Assembly (NCBI RefSeq): GCF_002156875.1
Contig: NZ_NCSY01000012.1
Location: forward strand, 20,805 to 84,804
DNA from: Bacillus sp. EAC
Lineage (GTDB): Bacteria; Bacillota; Bacilli; Bacillales; Bacillaceae_G
Direction: 5' to 3'
Length of the DNA stretch: 64,000 bases
Positions 40,287-49,401 of the stretch are shown one piece after another. The position numbers and the translations under genes are program-made. The notes beneath the pieces are model-generated. The model was given only the letters and a program-made list of their open reading frames with translations. It did not search any database and was not told where the DNA came from. The first letter of the stretch is position 1. Each line of letters begins with the position of its first letter.

Positions 40287-40526
40287 ATGAATAACTTTCA
40301 TAGTATGGGTAGATATCAGATGAAGAGCTTGTATTTTCAAATCGTTCAAATGATAATCATTCGAACGAAGCTTCAAATAATCGCTGAGAAAAAGAAAATG
40401 AAAGAAGTAAAAGAGAACTGGAAGATTTGAGGAAGAAGATAGGCGCGTGAAGTACTAGAGACGTTTTCTGCAGTAGAAATCCCAATTATCGAAATAGAAG
40501 GCTTGATTAAAGTGGACTACAAATAA
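40287..40526 (+). pseudogene. Decayed gene of unknown family
   Basis: Plus-strand text in more than one frame looks coding: DEELVFSNRSNDNHSNEAS, stop, KRELEDLRKKIGA, stop, then REVLETFSAVEIPIIEIEG and KVDYK ending in tandem TAA codons. Stops and frame changes rule out an intact gene. The family was not recognised. The rest of 40177-40637 holds nothing else supportable. Confidence 0.4.
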
Positions 40527-40637
40527 TAAATAGAATAAGTAATGATTTTAAAATAACTAAGATTTTAAGGTGTTTAATAGTAAAGAGACATTGGGAAATG
40601 AAAATTTCAATGTCTCTTCTCCTATTATCTGCTTGGT

Positions 40638-41306
<669 letters not shown>

Positions 41307-41349
41307 ATTAAATGTAATAGATTAATTAAAAATCTCTAGTTGTGTTATT

Positions 41350-41418
41350 ACTCATAGTCGGTATATTTACGGTTAACCGGTAGAAACTTGTGAGCCATAT
41401 CCTCACGATTATACGAGT
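41350..41418 (-). promoter_or_regulatory. Purine (guanine-type) riboswitch aptamer
   Basis: The minus strand carries TATAATCGTGAGGATATGGC, the core GTTTCTACCGG, ACCGTAAAT and CCGACTATGAG, enclosed by P1 (ACTCGTA with TATGAGT). The pyrimidine in CCGACTATG is C, which indicates guanine/hypoxanthine rather than adenine specificity. Confidence 0.95.
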
Positions 41419-41522
41419 GACGTATTCTATATAATTTTAATGAAACTATATCATGATAGTAGATTTTGGTCTAGTATTTACTAAGATTTACTAATCAGAC
41501 ATAAAAGTCATTTGTCGAAAAT

Positions 41523-42082
41523 TTAGTTGTTTATAATTTTAATGAATTGATTTACTAAATCAGCGTCATAGGAGCTACCAGCTAATTGAAGAATTTTATT
41601 TAATGAAAGCTCGGTAGAGTATTTATGTTTATAACAACGACCATTCGTTAAAGCATCGAAACTGTCAATAATCCTAACTAGTCTAGAATAAAAATCAATC
41701 TGCCTGACAATTAGACCTTCATAGCCTGTTCCATCTGAATTTTCATGATGATATCTTACAGCATATAAAATCTCTTTTTGCTCTATTAAAGGTTCTAATA
41801 AGTTATAGCCAAACATCGCATGCTTTTTCATGATATTCCATTCAAAATCCGTTAGGGGAGCACATTTTTTTAAAATAGATAATGGGATATTTAATTTGCC
41901 AATATCATGAATATTTCCTATTAATTGTAGCTCGCTTGAATGAAGTTCTGACAAATTTAGAAATGACCGAACTCATATAACATTTCTCCTACACGCATCC
42001 CATGTAAAAATGTATCACAATCGAGTTGTTTTAGAAGTTTTATTAAATCATTATTTATCATAATTTGTTCTTCTAATATCAT
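41523..42082 (-). pseudogene. Frameshifted HD-GYP-domain gene
   Basis: The first frame starts at ATG 42082 with a good ribosome site (GGTGATCTC) and reads 41 residues including FLHGMRVGEMLYEFGHF before a TAA at 41957-41959. The next frame then continues the same domain: NLSELHSSELQLIGNIHDIGK, then HHENSDGTGYEG. One missing T in a short T run would restore about 186 residues. HD and HHE..DGxGY ligands are kept, but GYP has become GYE. Intact relatives hydrolyse cyclic di-GMP or similar signals. A sequencing error is possible. Confidence 0.7.
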
Positions 42083-42128
42083 GAGATCACCTTTAAAATA
42101 TCTTTATTAATAACTGCTTTGGGCATGT

Positions 42129-43568
42129 CTAACGAATTATTTTTAACAATCGAGCAATTTGATTGATGTCACGGTGAGATAATGTTGAATTTATGGTTGC
42201 GACAGGAACTGACGATGTATTCAATTGAAAGTCGGCGATGATTAAGTCTAAACATAATTTATTAATATTTTCAGGAGTAAATCCACCATTACTTATTTCT
42301 ACAAATTCGATTTTATGGCAGAATTCGGTCTTTAGTTTTGTTGCAATGTAATGATGTACACCATGTCCTTCACTTGTTAGTAATAAGACTCTTTTTGTTA
42401 TAGAGTTTAATTGAATTATTATTGCTTGTATGCTTAGCGTGATTCTCGCAACAATTTCACTACTTAGTTCTGGAAACGGAAAATGTATAGACCATTTACT
42501 TAATGAAAATTTTACTTTTTTATATAGTTCTGGATAATGTTTTAGAACATAATCGACAATCGGACTAGGAGGTGTAAATTTGTTAAAATATAAAATTAAC
42601 GAATGGTCTTTAAATTGTTTTCGTAATGTAAAAATGAAATCACTATTATCATGTAGATTTAAATCTAGATTTTTCTCCAACAACGAAACTAGCAAATGCA
42701 GTTCTCTATAAATACATTCTGTTTGATCCTGATAAAGCTTTACAACCTCGTTTTTATTTAAATCTTCGTTGCAAAAGTAATGTAAGGAAGAAATGAAAAG
42801 TGAAAGAGCAATTATTTCATTAAATGGAATTAGTAATTTATATTTTTTTTCCAATTGCATACATACTTCTGTAGCAATTGAAAAAAATACTGATTCTTTT
42901 ATATTGTTGGAAGGATGTATGTCTAATTGAATCCCCTTATGGATCCTATGCAGCATAGTACCTAAATAATATGTGTATTTATATGTGGTTGAAGGATATA
43001 AATAAAGGTTATATTTTTCAGTTGTCTTAGAAATAACCTTTTTAATAACAGAAAAAGTATAAATTTCATATGGCCATTTATTTGAATATGAATAAAGACC
43101 GTATAATACATCACAGCATAAAAGTCTTTTTTGGAACTCACTACCCTCAATTTGTAGAGGAACACGATTTAAGATTAGACCATATGGCTTTAATAACACA
43201 TCAACACGCTTAAGTATGTTATATACAGAATTATGATGTGTATATAAAACTTGTCCTAATTCACTAATAAATGATATTTCCTTGATTAAAATAAATTCGA
43301 TTACTTGAAATGATAAAGAATTTTTAAGAAATAAAGAGCGAATTTGGTCAAGAGAGGAATGAATTGGATTGTTAAGATAAATGCCTTTCCCTTTTAGCGT
43401 TTTAATATGCCAGCCTTCTGGAAAGGTAGCATTGATACTTTGAATATCAGTTCGAATCGTTTTTTCTGCACATTTTAATTTCAAGGCTAACTCACTTGTT
43501 TTAAACCATCTCTCTTGATTACTTAAAAAATCAACTAACTGTAATCTTCTTAAACTGGTCTTATCCAT
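42129..43568 (-). CDS. AtxA/Mga-type PRD-containing transcriptional regulator
   Basis: A 479-residue regulator. The amino end has two helix-turn-helix units (DFLSNQERWFKTSELALKL and CAEKTIRTDIQSIN, then KGKGIYLNNP), followed by two PRD-like helical domains (about 165-380) and an EIIB-like domain beginning KRVLLLTSEGHGVHHYIATK. Layout and length (AtxA is 475) match the AtxA/AcpA family of Bacillus, whose activity is tuned by histidine phosphorylation via the PTS. The target genes are unknown; the divergent lipoprotein-chemoreceptor pair is a candidate. No capsule or toxin genes are present. Confidence 0.85.
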   Translation of the reverse strand: MDKTSLRRLQLVDFLSNQERWFKTSELALKLKCAEKTIRTDIQSINATFPEGWHIKTLKGKGIYLNNPIHSSLDQIRSLFLKNSLSFQVIEFILIKEISFISELGQVLYTHHNSVYNILKRVDVLLKPYGLILNRVPLQIEGSEFQKRLLCCDVLYGLYSYSNKWPYEIYTFSVIKKVISKTTEKYNLYLYPSTTYKYTYYLGTMLHRIHKGIQLDIHPSNNIKESVFFSIATEVCMQLEKKYKLLIPFNEIIALSLFISSLHYFCNEDLNKNEVVKLYQDQTECIYRELHLLVSLLEKNLDLNLHDNSDFIFTLRKQFKDHSLILYFNKFTPPSPIVDYVLKHYPELYKKVKFSLSKWSIHFPFPELSSEIVARITLSIQAIIIQLNSITKRVLLLTSEGHGVHHYIATKLKTEFCHKIEFVEISNGGFTPENINKLCLDLIIADFQLNTSSVPVATINSTLSHRDINQIARLLKIIR

Positions 43569-43731
43569 AACATAAATACTTTTGCCTTTCTAAATTTTAG
43601 TAAAAACATTTACCTAAATTTTTTCTAAGAAATATTTACTGAAATTATTGTGAGTTTATTCACAAGAAATGTTGTTAGGATAATGTTTCTTAAGGATATT
43701 TTAAACCTATTTCAAGTATGATAGGTATGAC

Positions 43732-43760
43732 TTTTTTTACCGTTAGTAACGGTAAAAAAA
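43732..43760. repeat. Perfect 14-1-14 palindrome
   Basis: TTTTTTTACCGTTA, a G, then its exact complement. Its T run is on the 5' side of each strand, so it is not a terminator. It lies in the 505-bp gap between the AtxA-like gene and the BMP lipoprotein gene, near smaller inverted repeats (TTGTGA-N6-TCACAA at 43648; ACCTAT-N10-ATAGGT at 43705). It may be an operator. Confidence 0.7.
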
Positions 43761-43935
43761 CATTGTTTATTGCTTTTCCACTTAATAAAATAGGGATATT
43801 TTTCCAAATAAAACCAAAAACTGGATTGATTGTTTAGTCGGATCTAATGATGAGTAATTTTAAAATTTTATTTATCCCCAAAAAAATAATCCGAGCACAG
43901 AATAATATTTTGGTCAAATTAATTTTGTTGAAAAG

Positions 43936-43967
43936 CATTAATCTATCATATGATTAATGTTTTTTTA
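43936..43967 (+). terminator. Orphan terminator upstream of the BMP lipoprotein gene
   Basis: CATTAATC pairs with GATTAATG and is followed by T7. No plus-strand gene precedes it for about 1.8 kb, so it may end a leader transcript of the gene at 44075 or a small RNA. Confidence 0.65.
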
Positions 43968-44074
43968 GTGCTTTTGGAGGATTTCTTATTTCAACATAAG
44001 TCGTTAGAATACTTATTTGTGACTTTGTTTTCAAATTTTTTCAGATTGTAAGTTATGAGATTGGAGAGTTAGCT

Positions 44075-45079
44075 TTGTATAAATTTATGATGAAATGGAC
44101 GAGCAGTATTGCACTATTAATCGTTGCAGTAGTGCTGTTAAGCTCGTGTTCAACTCAACAAGTTGAAGTAAAAGGAAAGAAAAGAATAAAAGTTGGAATT
44201 ATGTTGTCCTCAGTGGGATTGGGTGATCAATCATTTAGTGATGCAGCATTTGCTGGGCTTATAAAAGCTCGTGAGGATTATGATGTATTTTTCGAATATA
44301 GAGAGCCATCCGATAAATTAAGTTTTGAAAAGGGGTTTACAGAACTTATAAATGAAGATTGTGATCTTGTCGTTGGGTTAGGATTTTCAGTTAAAGATAG
44401 TTTAGAGAAAGTCGCTAAAGAATACCCAAAACAAAAATTTCTATTAATTGATGAAGTGTCAGACTTGCAAAATGTAACTAGTTTAACATTTAAAGAAGAG
44501 GAAGGAAGCTTCCTAGTAGGTGCAATTGCAGGGCTTGTTACTAAAAATAATGTTGTTGGCTTTGTAGGAGGAATGGATGTACCTCTTATTAAGAAATTTG
44601 AAAAAGGTTATATTGAAGGCGTGAAATCTACAAATCCTAAGGCAGACGTAATCGTTAAATATGCTGGCGATTTTGGAAAGGCTGATTTAGGTTCGGAAAT
44701 AGCACGGGATATGATTAAGAAAGATAAAGTAGATACCGTATATGCTGCGGCTGGATTTACTGGGGTTGGCGTATTACAAGAGGCACAAAAAGATGGTAAA
44801 TATGCAATTGGTGTCGACACTGATCAATTTTTTATCGCTGAAGATGCAGTTGTAACTTCGATGCTGAAAAATGTTGATATTGCTATCCATTCAGCAGTAA
44901 AAACATTTATTGAAGAAAATGGAAAGTTTCCAGAAAAACATATGACTTTTGGATTAAAAGAAGAAGGTGTAGGAAGTGCTCCGATTCGTGTAATTACCCT
45001 GGATCCTACACAGGAAAAAACATTTGAAGATATTAAGCAGAAACTAACAAATGGGGATATTACGATTCCTTTAGATTAA
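44075..45079 (+). CDS. BMP-family substrate-binding lipoprotein
   Basis: A 334-residue lipoprotein with a lipobox LLSSC (Cys25) and the Bmp/PnrA two-lobe fold: [43 protein letters not shown] and YAIGVDTDQ. Relatives bind nucleosides or other small ligands for ABC importers. No permease or ATPase is adjacent; instead a chemoreceptor gene follows after 22 bases, suggesting it presents ligand to that receptor. The start is TTG with GGAGAG upstream. Confidence 0.87.
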   Translation: MYKFMMKWTSSIALLIVAVVLLSSCSTQQVEVKGKKRIKVGIMLSSVGLGDQSFSDAAFAGLIKAREDYDVFFEYREPSDKLSFEKGFTELINEDCDLVVGLGFSVKDSLEKVAKEYPKQKFLLIDEVSDLQNVTSLTFKEEEGSFLVGAIAGLVTKNNVVGFVGGMDVPLIKKFEKGYIEGVKSTNPKADVIVKYAGDFGKADLGSEIARDMIKKDKVDTVYAAAGFTGVGVLQEAQKDGKYAIGVDTDQFFIAEDAVVTSMLKNVDIAIHSAVKTFIEENGKFPEKHMTFGLKEEGVGSAPIRVITLDPTQEKTFEDIKQKLTNGDITIPLD

Positions 45080-45101
45080 TAGGAAAAAGGGGAAAAATGA
45101 A

Positions 45102-46754
45102 ATGAAATTGCAAGGGAAAATAATGTTCAATGCGATGATTTCCTTAGTGTTAGCTATGGGATTAATTATGTACATTATTGTTCAGTTAGCTGGTATGCAG
45201 TCTAAAAATAAAGATATTGTACCTGCAATGATGAATATACAGCAACTTAAAAGTTCAATCATTCTTAGCCAGCAAGCTTTAAATAATTTTTCTTTTTCGA
45301 TGACTGAAAGTAATCATTCGGAAGTTGAGAAACAACTAAAGGATATAGAAAAAGAAGTAAAAGCTCTAAATAAAAGCATAAAATTAATTGAGCAAAAACG
45401 ATTATTAAATAATATCAACTCAAAATATGAGCTATTAAAGTTAGCTTCTGAAACAGCAATGAACGATAAAAACAGTCCAGAAGTTAAACGTCAATCAATA
45501 CGAACACTTGGTATTTCAAATGATGTTTACATGTTAGATAAAATAACAACGGAACAATATGATATTCTAACAGAAGATTTAAATAGTAAAATTCGTTTTA
45601 CATGGTTATTAGCTATCATAGGTGGAGCAGTTTTAACAATAGCTGCTGCAATTTACAGTTATTATATGGCTCGCAAAATTGCTAATCCAATTAAGAGGCT
45701 GAGTGGATTGGCTGAAGAAGTAGCAGCTGGAAATTTAGCTGTTGAATTAGTTGATGAAAATGGCAAAGATGAGATTTCTGTTTTAAATCGATCTTTTAAA
45801 CGCATGATTAATAATCTTCGTGACATCGTTCAGTCAGTAGATAGTTCGGGAGTTAGAGTAGATAATTTAGCGAAAGAAATTGAATCTGATAACGACATGT
45901 TAAATGAAATCGTTGATCAGATTGCGTCTTCTACTGAACAATTGACAATTGGAAGTCAAACTATTGCTGATGACCTACAATCTACTGTTTCTGTAGTTGA
46001 AGAAATGCAAAGAAACTTTACAGCAACTCTTCAGAATACAAAGTTATCATCTGAATATGGTGAAGCAGCAGTCGCAGCAATCCAACAAGGTCGAAATGCG
46101 ATGGAAGAACAACAACAGGTTGTAAATGATAATTTGAAAGCAATGTCTGTAATAGAGAAATCTGTACAGCAATTAGTTGAATATGCATCTGAAATAACTG
46201 AAATGACTGGCATTGTATCAAATATAGCAAGACAAACTAATCTTCTGGCTTTAAATGCATCAATTGAGGCTGCTAGAGCTGGAGAAGCTGGGAAAGGTTT
46301 TGCGGTCGTTGCAGGAGAAGTTAAGAAGTTAGCTGAGCAATCAACCTCTGCAACTACACATATTTTTGATTCAGTTAATCAAATTAAAGATGGAGTTCAT
46401 AAAGTAAAGAGTTCGGTAAATGAAGGACTAGAATTAGTATCTAGACAAGAAGAAGCAATGGATATCACAGTTAAGTCTTTTCAGCTGAATAGTGAAAAGG
46501 TACAACAAATTGCTGAGCAACTTGAAGCTTTAAATAAAGATATGGAAGCATCACAAGAATTAAGTCTAAGAGTAATGGAATCAATTGAAAATATAAGTTC
46601 AATTACTGAGGAATCTGCTGCTGGAAGTGAAGAAATAGCAGCTTCTACTGTAGAACAACAAAAGAGCTTCTTAACTGCGAGTGAAAAAGTGAAAGAATTA
46701 AGACAAATTGCAGATGAGATGAAAAAGCAATTAGAACAATTTAGATTAAACTAA
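45102..46754 (+). CDS. Methyl-accepting chemotaxis protein
   Basis: A 550-residue transmembrane chemoreceptor: helix 1 at about 9-28, an external helical sensor of about 140 residues (29-166), helix 2 at about 167-189, HAMP domain to about 245, then a long cytoplasmic coiled coil with the CheA/CheW tip [20 protein letters not shown] and [31 protein letters not shown] precedes the start. Co-transcribed with the BMP lipoprotein, its probable ligand carrier. Terminator downstream. Confidence 0.92.
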   Translation: MKLQGKIMFNAMISLVLAMGLIMYIIVQLAGMQSKNKDIVPAMMNIQQLKSSIILSQQALNNFSFSMTESNHSEVEKQLKDIEKEVKALNKSIKLIEQKRLLNNINSKYELLKLASETAMNDKNSPEVKRQSIRTLGISNDVYMLDKITTEQYDILTEDLNSKIRFTWLLAIIGGAVLTIAAAIYSYYMARKIANPIKRLSGLAEEVAAGNLAVELVDENGKDEISVLNRSFKRMINNLRDIVQSVDSSGVRVDNLAKEIESDNDMLNEIVDQIASSTEQLTIGSQTIADDLQSTVSVVEEMQRNFTATLQNTKLSSEYGEAAVAAIQQGRNAMEEQQQVVNDNLKAMSVIEKSVQQLVEYASEITEMTGIVSNIARQTNLLALNASIEAARAGEAGKGFAVVAGEVKKLAEQSTSATTHIFDSVNQIKDGVHKVKSSVNEGLELVSRQEEAMDITVKSFQLNSEKVQQIAEQLEALNKDMEASQELSLRVMESIENISSITEESAAGSEEIAASTVEQQKSFLTASEKVKELRQIADEMKKQLEQFRLN

Positions 46755-46782
46755 TGTATATTTTATAAATAAGGACTAAAAC

Positions 46783-46815
46783 CTCACTGTATTTTGCAGT
46801 GAGGCTTTTAGTTTT
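46783..46815 (+). terminator. Terminator after the chemoreceptor gene
   Basis: CCTCACTG pairs with CAGTGAGG, followed by CTTTTAGTTTT. Confidence 0.8.
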
Positions 46816-46975
46816 CTAGACTACATGATGATTAGAAGTAACTCTGTAAAAGGAAATAGGTAATTGAATCAGTAACATTGCCCAAGCATATTTCATATTT
46901 TGTTTGTGAGAGTCTGCATTTTAGTAGGTTCAAATTAAGCGATTGTACTGATCCATTAATGTTTGTTTAGAGTTT

Positions 46976-46989
46976 TAAAATCGCTTTCA
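46976..46989 (+). promoter_or_regulatory. cre-like CcpA site before the TOMM precursor
   Basis: TAAAATCGCTTTCA differs from the consensus TGWAANCGNTNWCA at one position. It lies 26 bases before the precursor start codon. Confidence 0.5.
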
Positions 46990-47015
46990 AATATTCTATT
47001 TCGGAGGTTTTGAGA

Positions 47016-47273
47016 ATGAATGATTTTCAAAGAGATTTTCAAAGAGAACTTCAACAATTAAATGTTGGAGAATATCAAACTAGTCAAATGGTGCCTTGGG
47101 ATTATAATCAATATCAAAATGTTGATGCTCGTATGTGCTTTGCCTGTTTCTTTCCTATTTTTAGTTGTTTTGGCTGTGGAGGCTGTGGAGGTTGTGGAGG
47201 CTGTTTCCGTTGCGGAGGTTGTGGACGTTGTGGAGGCTGTGGAGGTTGCGGCCGCTGCGGAGGTCACCGTTAA
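47016..47273 (+). CDS. Heterocycloanthracin/sonorensin-family TOMM precursor peptide
   Basis: An 85-residue peptide. The leader (about 1-39) contains FQRELQQLNVGEYQTSQM, like heterocycloanthracin leaders. The core has 13 cysteines; from residue 51 it runs as eleven consecutive Cys-X-X triplets (mostly CGG, with CFG, CFR and CGR) ending GGHR. Cysteines are predicted to become thiazoles through the enzymes encoded downstream. GGAGG lies 8 bases before the ATG; a slightly earlier TTG in frame is not preferred. The valine/alanine-rich frame overlapping it is an artefact of the GC-rich repeat. A stable hairpin follows. Confidence 0.93.
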   Translation: MNDFQRDFQRELQQLNVGEYQTSQMVPWDYNQYQNVDARMCFACFFPIFSCFGCGGCGGCGGCFRCGGCGRCGGCGGCGRCGGHR

Positions 47274-47308
47274 GTGTAATGTACCAAAAAAACAATTAGT
47301 TCAACTTA

Positions 47309-47346
47309 AGTTAACCTCTACAAAATTTATTGTAGGGGTTAACTCT
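47309..47346 (+). terminator. Stem-loop between precursor and maturation genes
   Basis: A 15-bp stem (AGTTAACCTCTACAA with TTGTAGGGGTTAACT, one G-U) followed by CTTTAAG. The weak T run suggests partial termination, giving more precursor than enzyme mRNA. Confidence 0.65.
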
Positions 47347-47442
47347 TTAAGATATGACATAAGGGATACTAAAAATACATAGGATTATGTTGAAAGTGTT
47401 TATTTAATAATACAACTCACTGAAAAGAGAGGGTTGAGAAGA

Positions 47443-49401
47443 TTGTCAAAATTGAATGCTTCTACACGTTTGAAAGTGAACCGAGATACCTATTTTATAC
47501 CTGATTCAACTGGAGGTGTGTATTTTCGGAACAATTTAAGTTCATTTCGAATGGAAGGTAGTTCAATTTATCAGTGGATTGAAAAACTAGTGCCAATGTT
47601 TAATGGTGAGCACTCATTAGAGGTTTTAACAGATGGTTTGCCAGTTCAATACCGTGATAGGGTCTACGAAATAGGAGAAATACTTTGCAAAAATGGCTTT
47701 GCACGAGATGTTAGTAGGGATCGTCCTAGTCAACTGACTGATAATATTCTGAAAAAATATGCATCTCAAATTGAATTTCTAAATAGTTTTGGAGATTCAG
47801 GTTCATATCGTTTTGAGACCTATCGACACGCCAAGGTACTAGCAATTGGATCTGGGTCTTTTGCTGTTTCGCTAGTTTCTGCGTTACTCGAGTCTGGATT
47901 GCCAAAGTTTCATCTTTTAATAACGGATCGTGCTAGAACCAATAAAAAACGCTTAAAGAAACTCGTGGAAAATGCACGGAAGGTAGATGTTGAGGTTGAG
48001 GTCGTCTTAATGGAAAGAGAGCAACTTTCCTTACAAGAAATTGTGTCACCTTTTGACTCAATCTTATACGTTACTGAAGGGAATAATGTTAATGAACTTC
48101 GAACGCTTAATTCAATCTGTGTAAAAGAGAAGAAGAGATTCATTCCAGCAATTTGTAACAATAAGGTTGGCATGGCAGGACCGTTAGTGAATTCAAATTC
48201 GGACGCATGCTTTGAGTCAGCATGGAGGAGTATTCATCGAAAGATATTGTGTGAGGAAGAAAATTTGCAGCCATTTTCAGCAACCGCCTCTGCGATGTTA
48301 GCCAATTTAATCGTTTTCGAATTATTTAAAGATGTTACAAAATCACATGAATCGGAAAAGAATAATCAAATATTTTTAATTAATCAAGAGACATTGGAAG
48401 GTAGTTGGCATACTTTCACTCCTCATCCCTTAGTAGCTGAGACGGTAAAAGCTGAATTGGTTCAAGATTTTGAAGTGAGACTAGAACGAAATGCTAGCAG
48501 AGGTGAACAGAGTAAGCTGTTGAATTTCATGGGACAATTAACATCGGAGGAAACAGGATTATTTCATATTTGGAGTGAAGGGGAATTAAAGCAATTACCA
48601 TTGGCGCAATGCCGTATACAAGTAGTAGATCCGTTAGCAGAAGGACCGGTAGACTTGTTATCGAGTACTATTTGCGCAGCTTTGACTCATGAGGAGGCAC
48701 GAAGAGAAGCAGCTCTAACAGGTATTGAAACGTATGCATCGCGAATAGCCCATAAACTTGTTGAGAAAAGAGTAACTATATCTCCAGGAATGAAAGGTAG
48801 TTTAGTAGAACAGAATGAATTTAGTGCCATTGGTGCGGGACAAACTTTTTCAGAGTGTATTTGTAGAGCGTTGCAAAAATGCTTGTCTGAAGAGCTTAAC
48901 AATCAAAATAGCGATCAATTAAACTCTTTACGGGAAATAAATTTGATAAAAATAAAAGATGAACCTACACAATTCTATTTACAATCTTTAATTACAATAC
49001 AGGGAATGCCAAAAATTGCATTAGGAGAGGAGTTATTTGGCTTTCCTGTCGTTTGGATCGGAACAAATAGAGGATGGTATAGAAGTGTTGGATTAAGTAT
49101 AACAATGGCTTTACAGGAAGCATTAAAGCAGGTACTTAAGGAAACACAAAACAATAATACTCAGCAAATATCTAGCGCTCTTGACAATTCATCCGTATTA
49201 ATAGAAAAAAAGAAAGCAATCGATATTGTTATTCCAGTTTGTAGCGATATTAAAAATGCTGAAACATTAACTTCCGCAATTAATGGATTGAAACAGAATA
49301 AAAGGAAAGTTTTAATAACGGAGCTACTGATTGATTTATTTAGTGTAGAGGAACTAGCAGGAGTATATGGTGTCTTGTTACAGGAGGTGAATCCTTCTTG
49401 A
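47443..49401 (+). CDS. TOMM maturation protein with ThiF/E1-like domain
   Basis: A 652-residue protein of the ThiF-like thiazole-bacteriocin maturation family. The first 90 residues (TYFIPDSTGGVYFRN onward) resemble a RiPP leader-recognition domain. A Rossmann/E1-like part follows (VLAIGSGSFAVSLVSALLESG, near 125), then a long C-terminal region with cyclodehydratase-like text (ICAALTHEEARREAALTG). It should bind the precursor leader and assist heterocyclisation. The start is TTG at 47443, 9 bases after AGAGAGGG; a nearer TTG at 47434 is too close. The next gene overlaps its stop. Confidence 0.88.
   Translation: MSKLNASTRLKVNRDTYFIPDSTGGVYFRNNLSSFRMEGSSIYQWIEKLVPMFNGEHSLEVLTDGLPVQYRDRVYEIGEILCKNGFARDVSRDRPSQLTDNILKKYASQIEFLNSFGDSGSYRFETYRHAKVLAIGSGSFAVSLVSALLESGLPKFHLLITDRARTNKKRLKKLVENARKVDVEVEVVLMEREQLSLQEIVSPFDSILYVTEGNNVNELRTLNSICVKEKKRFIPAICNNKVGMAGPLVNSNSDACFESAWRSIHRKILCEEENLQPFSATASAMLANLIVFELFKDVTKSHESEKNNQIFLINQETLEGSWHTFTPHPLVAETVKAELVQDFEVRLERNASRGEQSKLLNFMGQLTSEETGLFHIWSEGELKQLPLAQCRIQVVDPLAEGPVDLLSSTICAALTHEEARREAALTGIETYASRIAHKLVEKRVTISPGMKGSLVEQNEFSAIGAGQTFSECICRALQKCLSEELNNQNSDQLNSLREINLIKIKDEPTQFYLQSLITIQGMPKIALGEELFGFPVVWIGTNRGWYRSVGLSITMALQEALKQVLKETQNNNTQQISSALDNSSVLIEKKKAIDIVIPVCSDIKNAETLTSAINGLKQNKRKVLITELLIDLFSVEELAGVYGVLLQEVNPS

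Noticed and set aside
42129..43568. Reading the AtxA-like gene as a PTS antiterminator (BglG/LicT)
   Set aside because: It begins with DNA-binding helix-turn-helix domains, not an RNA-binding CAT domain, and carries an EIIB-like tail.
47058..47267. Minus-strand frame rich in Ser/Thr/Ala opposite the precursor
   Set aside because: Antisense of the Cys-Gly repeat; composition comes from the repeat, no ribosome site.
47062..47382. 106-codon plus-strand frame rich in Val, Ala and Glu overlapping the TOMM precursor
   Set aside because: It is the shifted frame of the TGTGGAGGC-like repeat of the precursor, has no ribosome site, and runs past the terminator-like stem.
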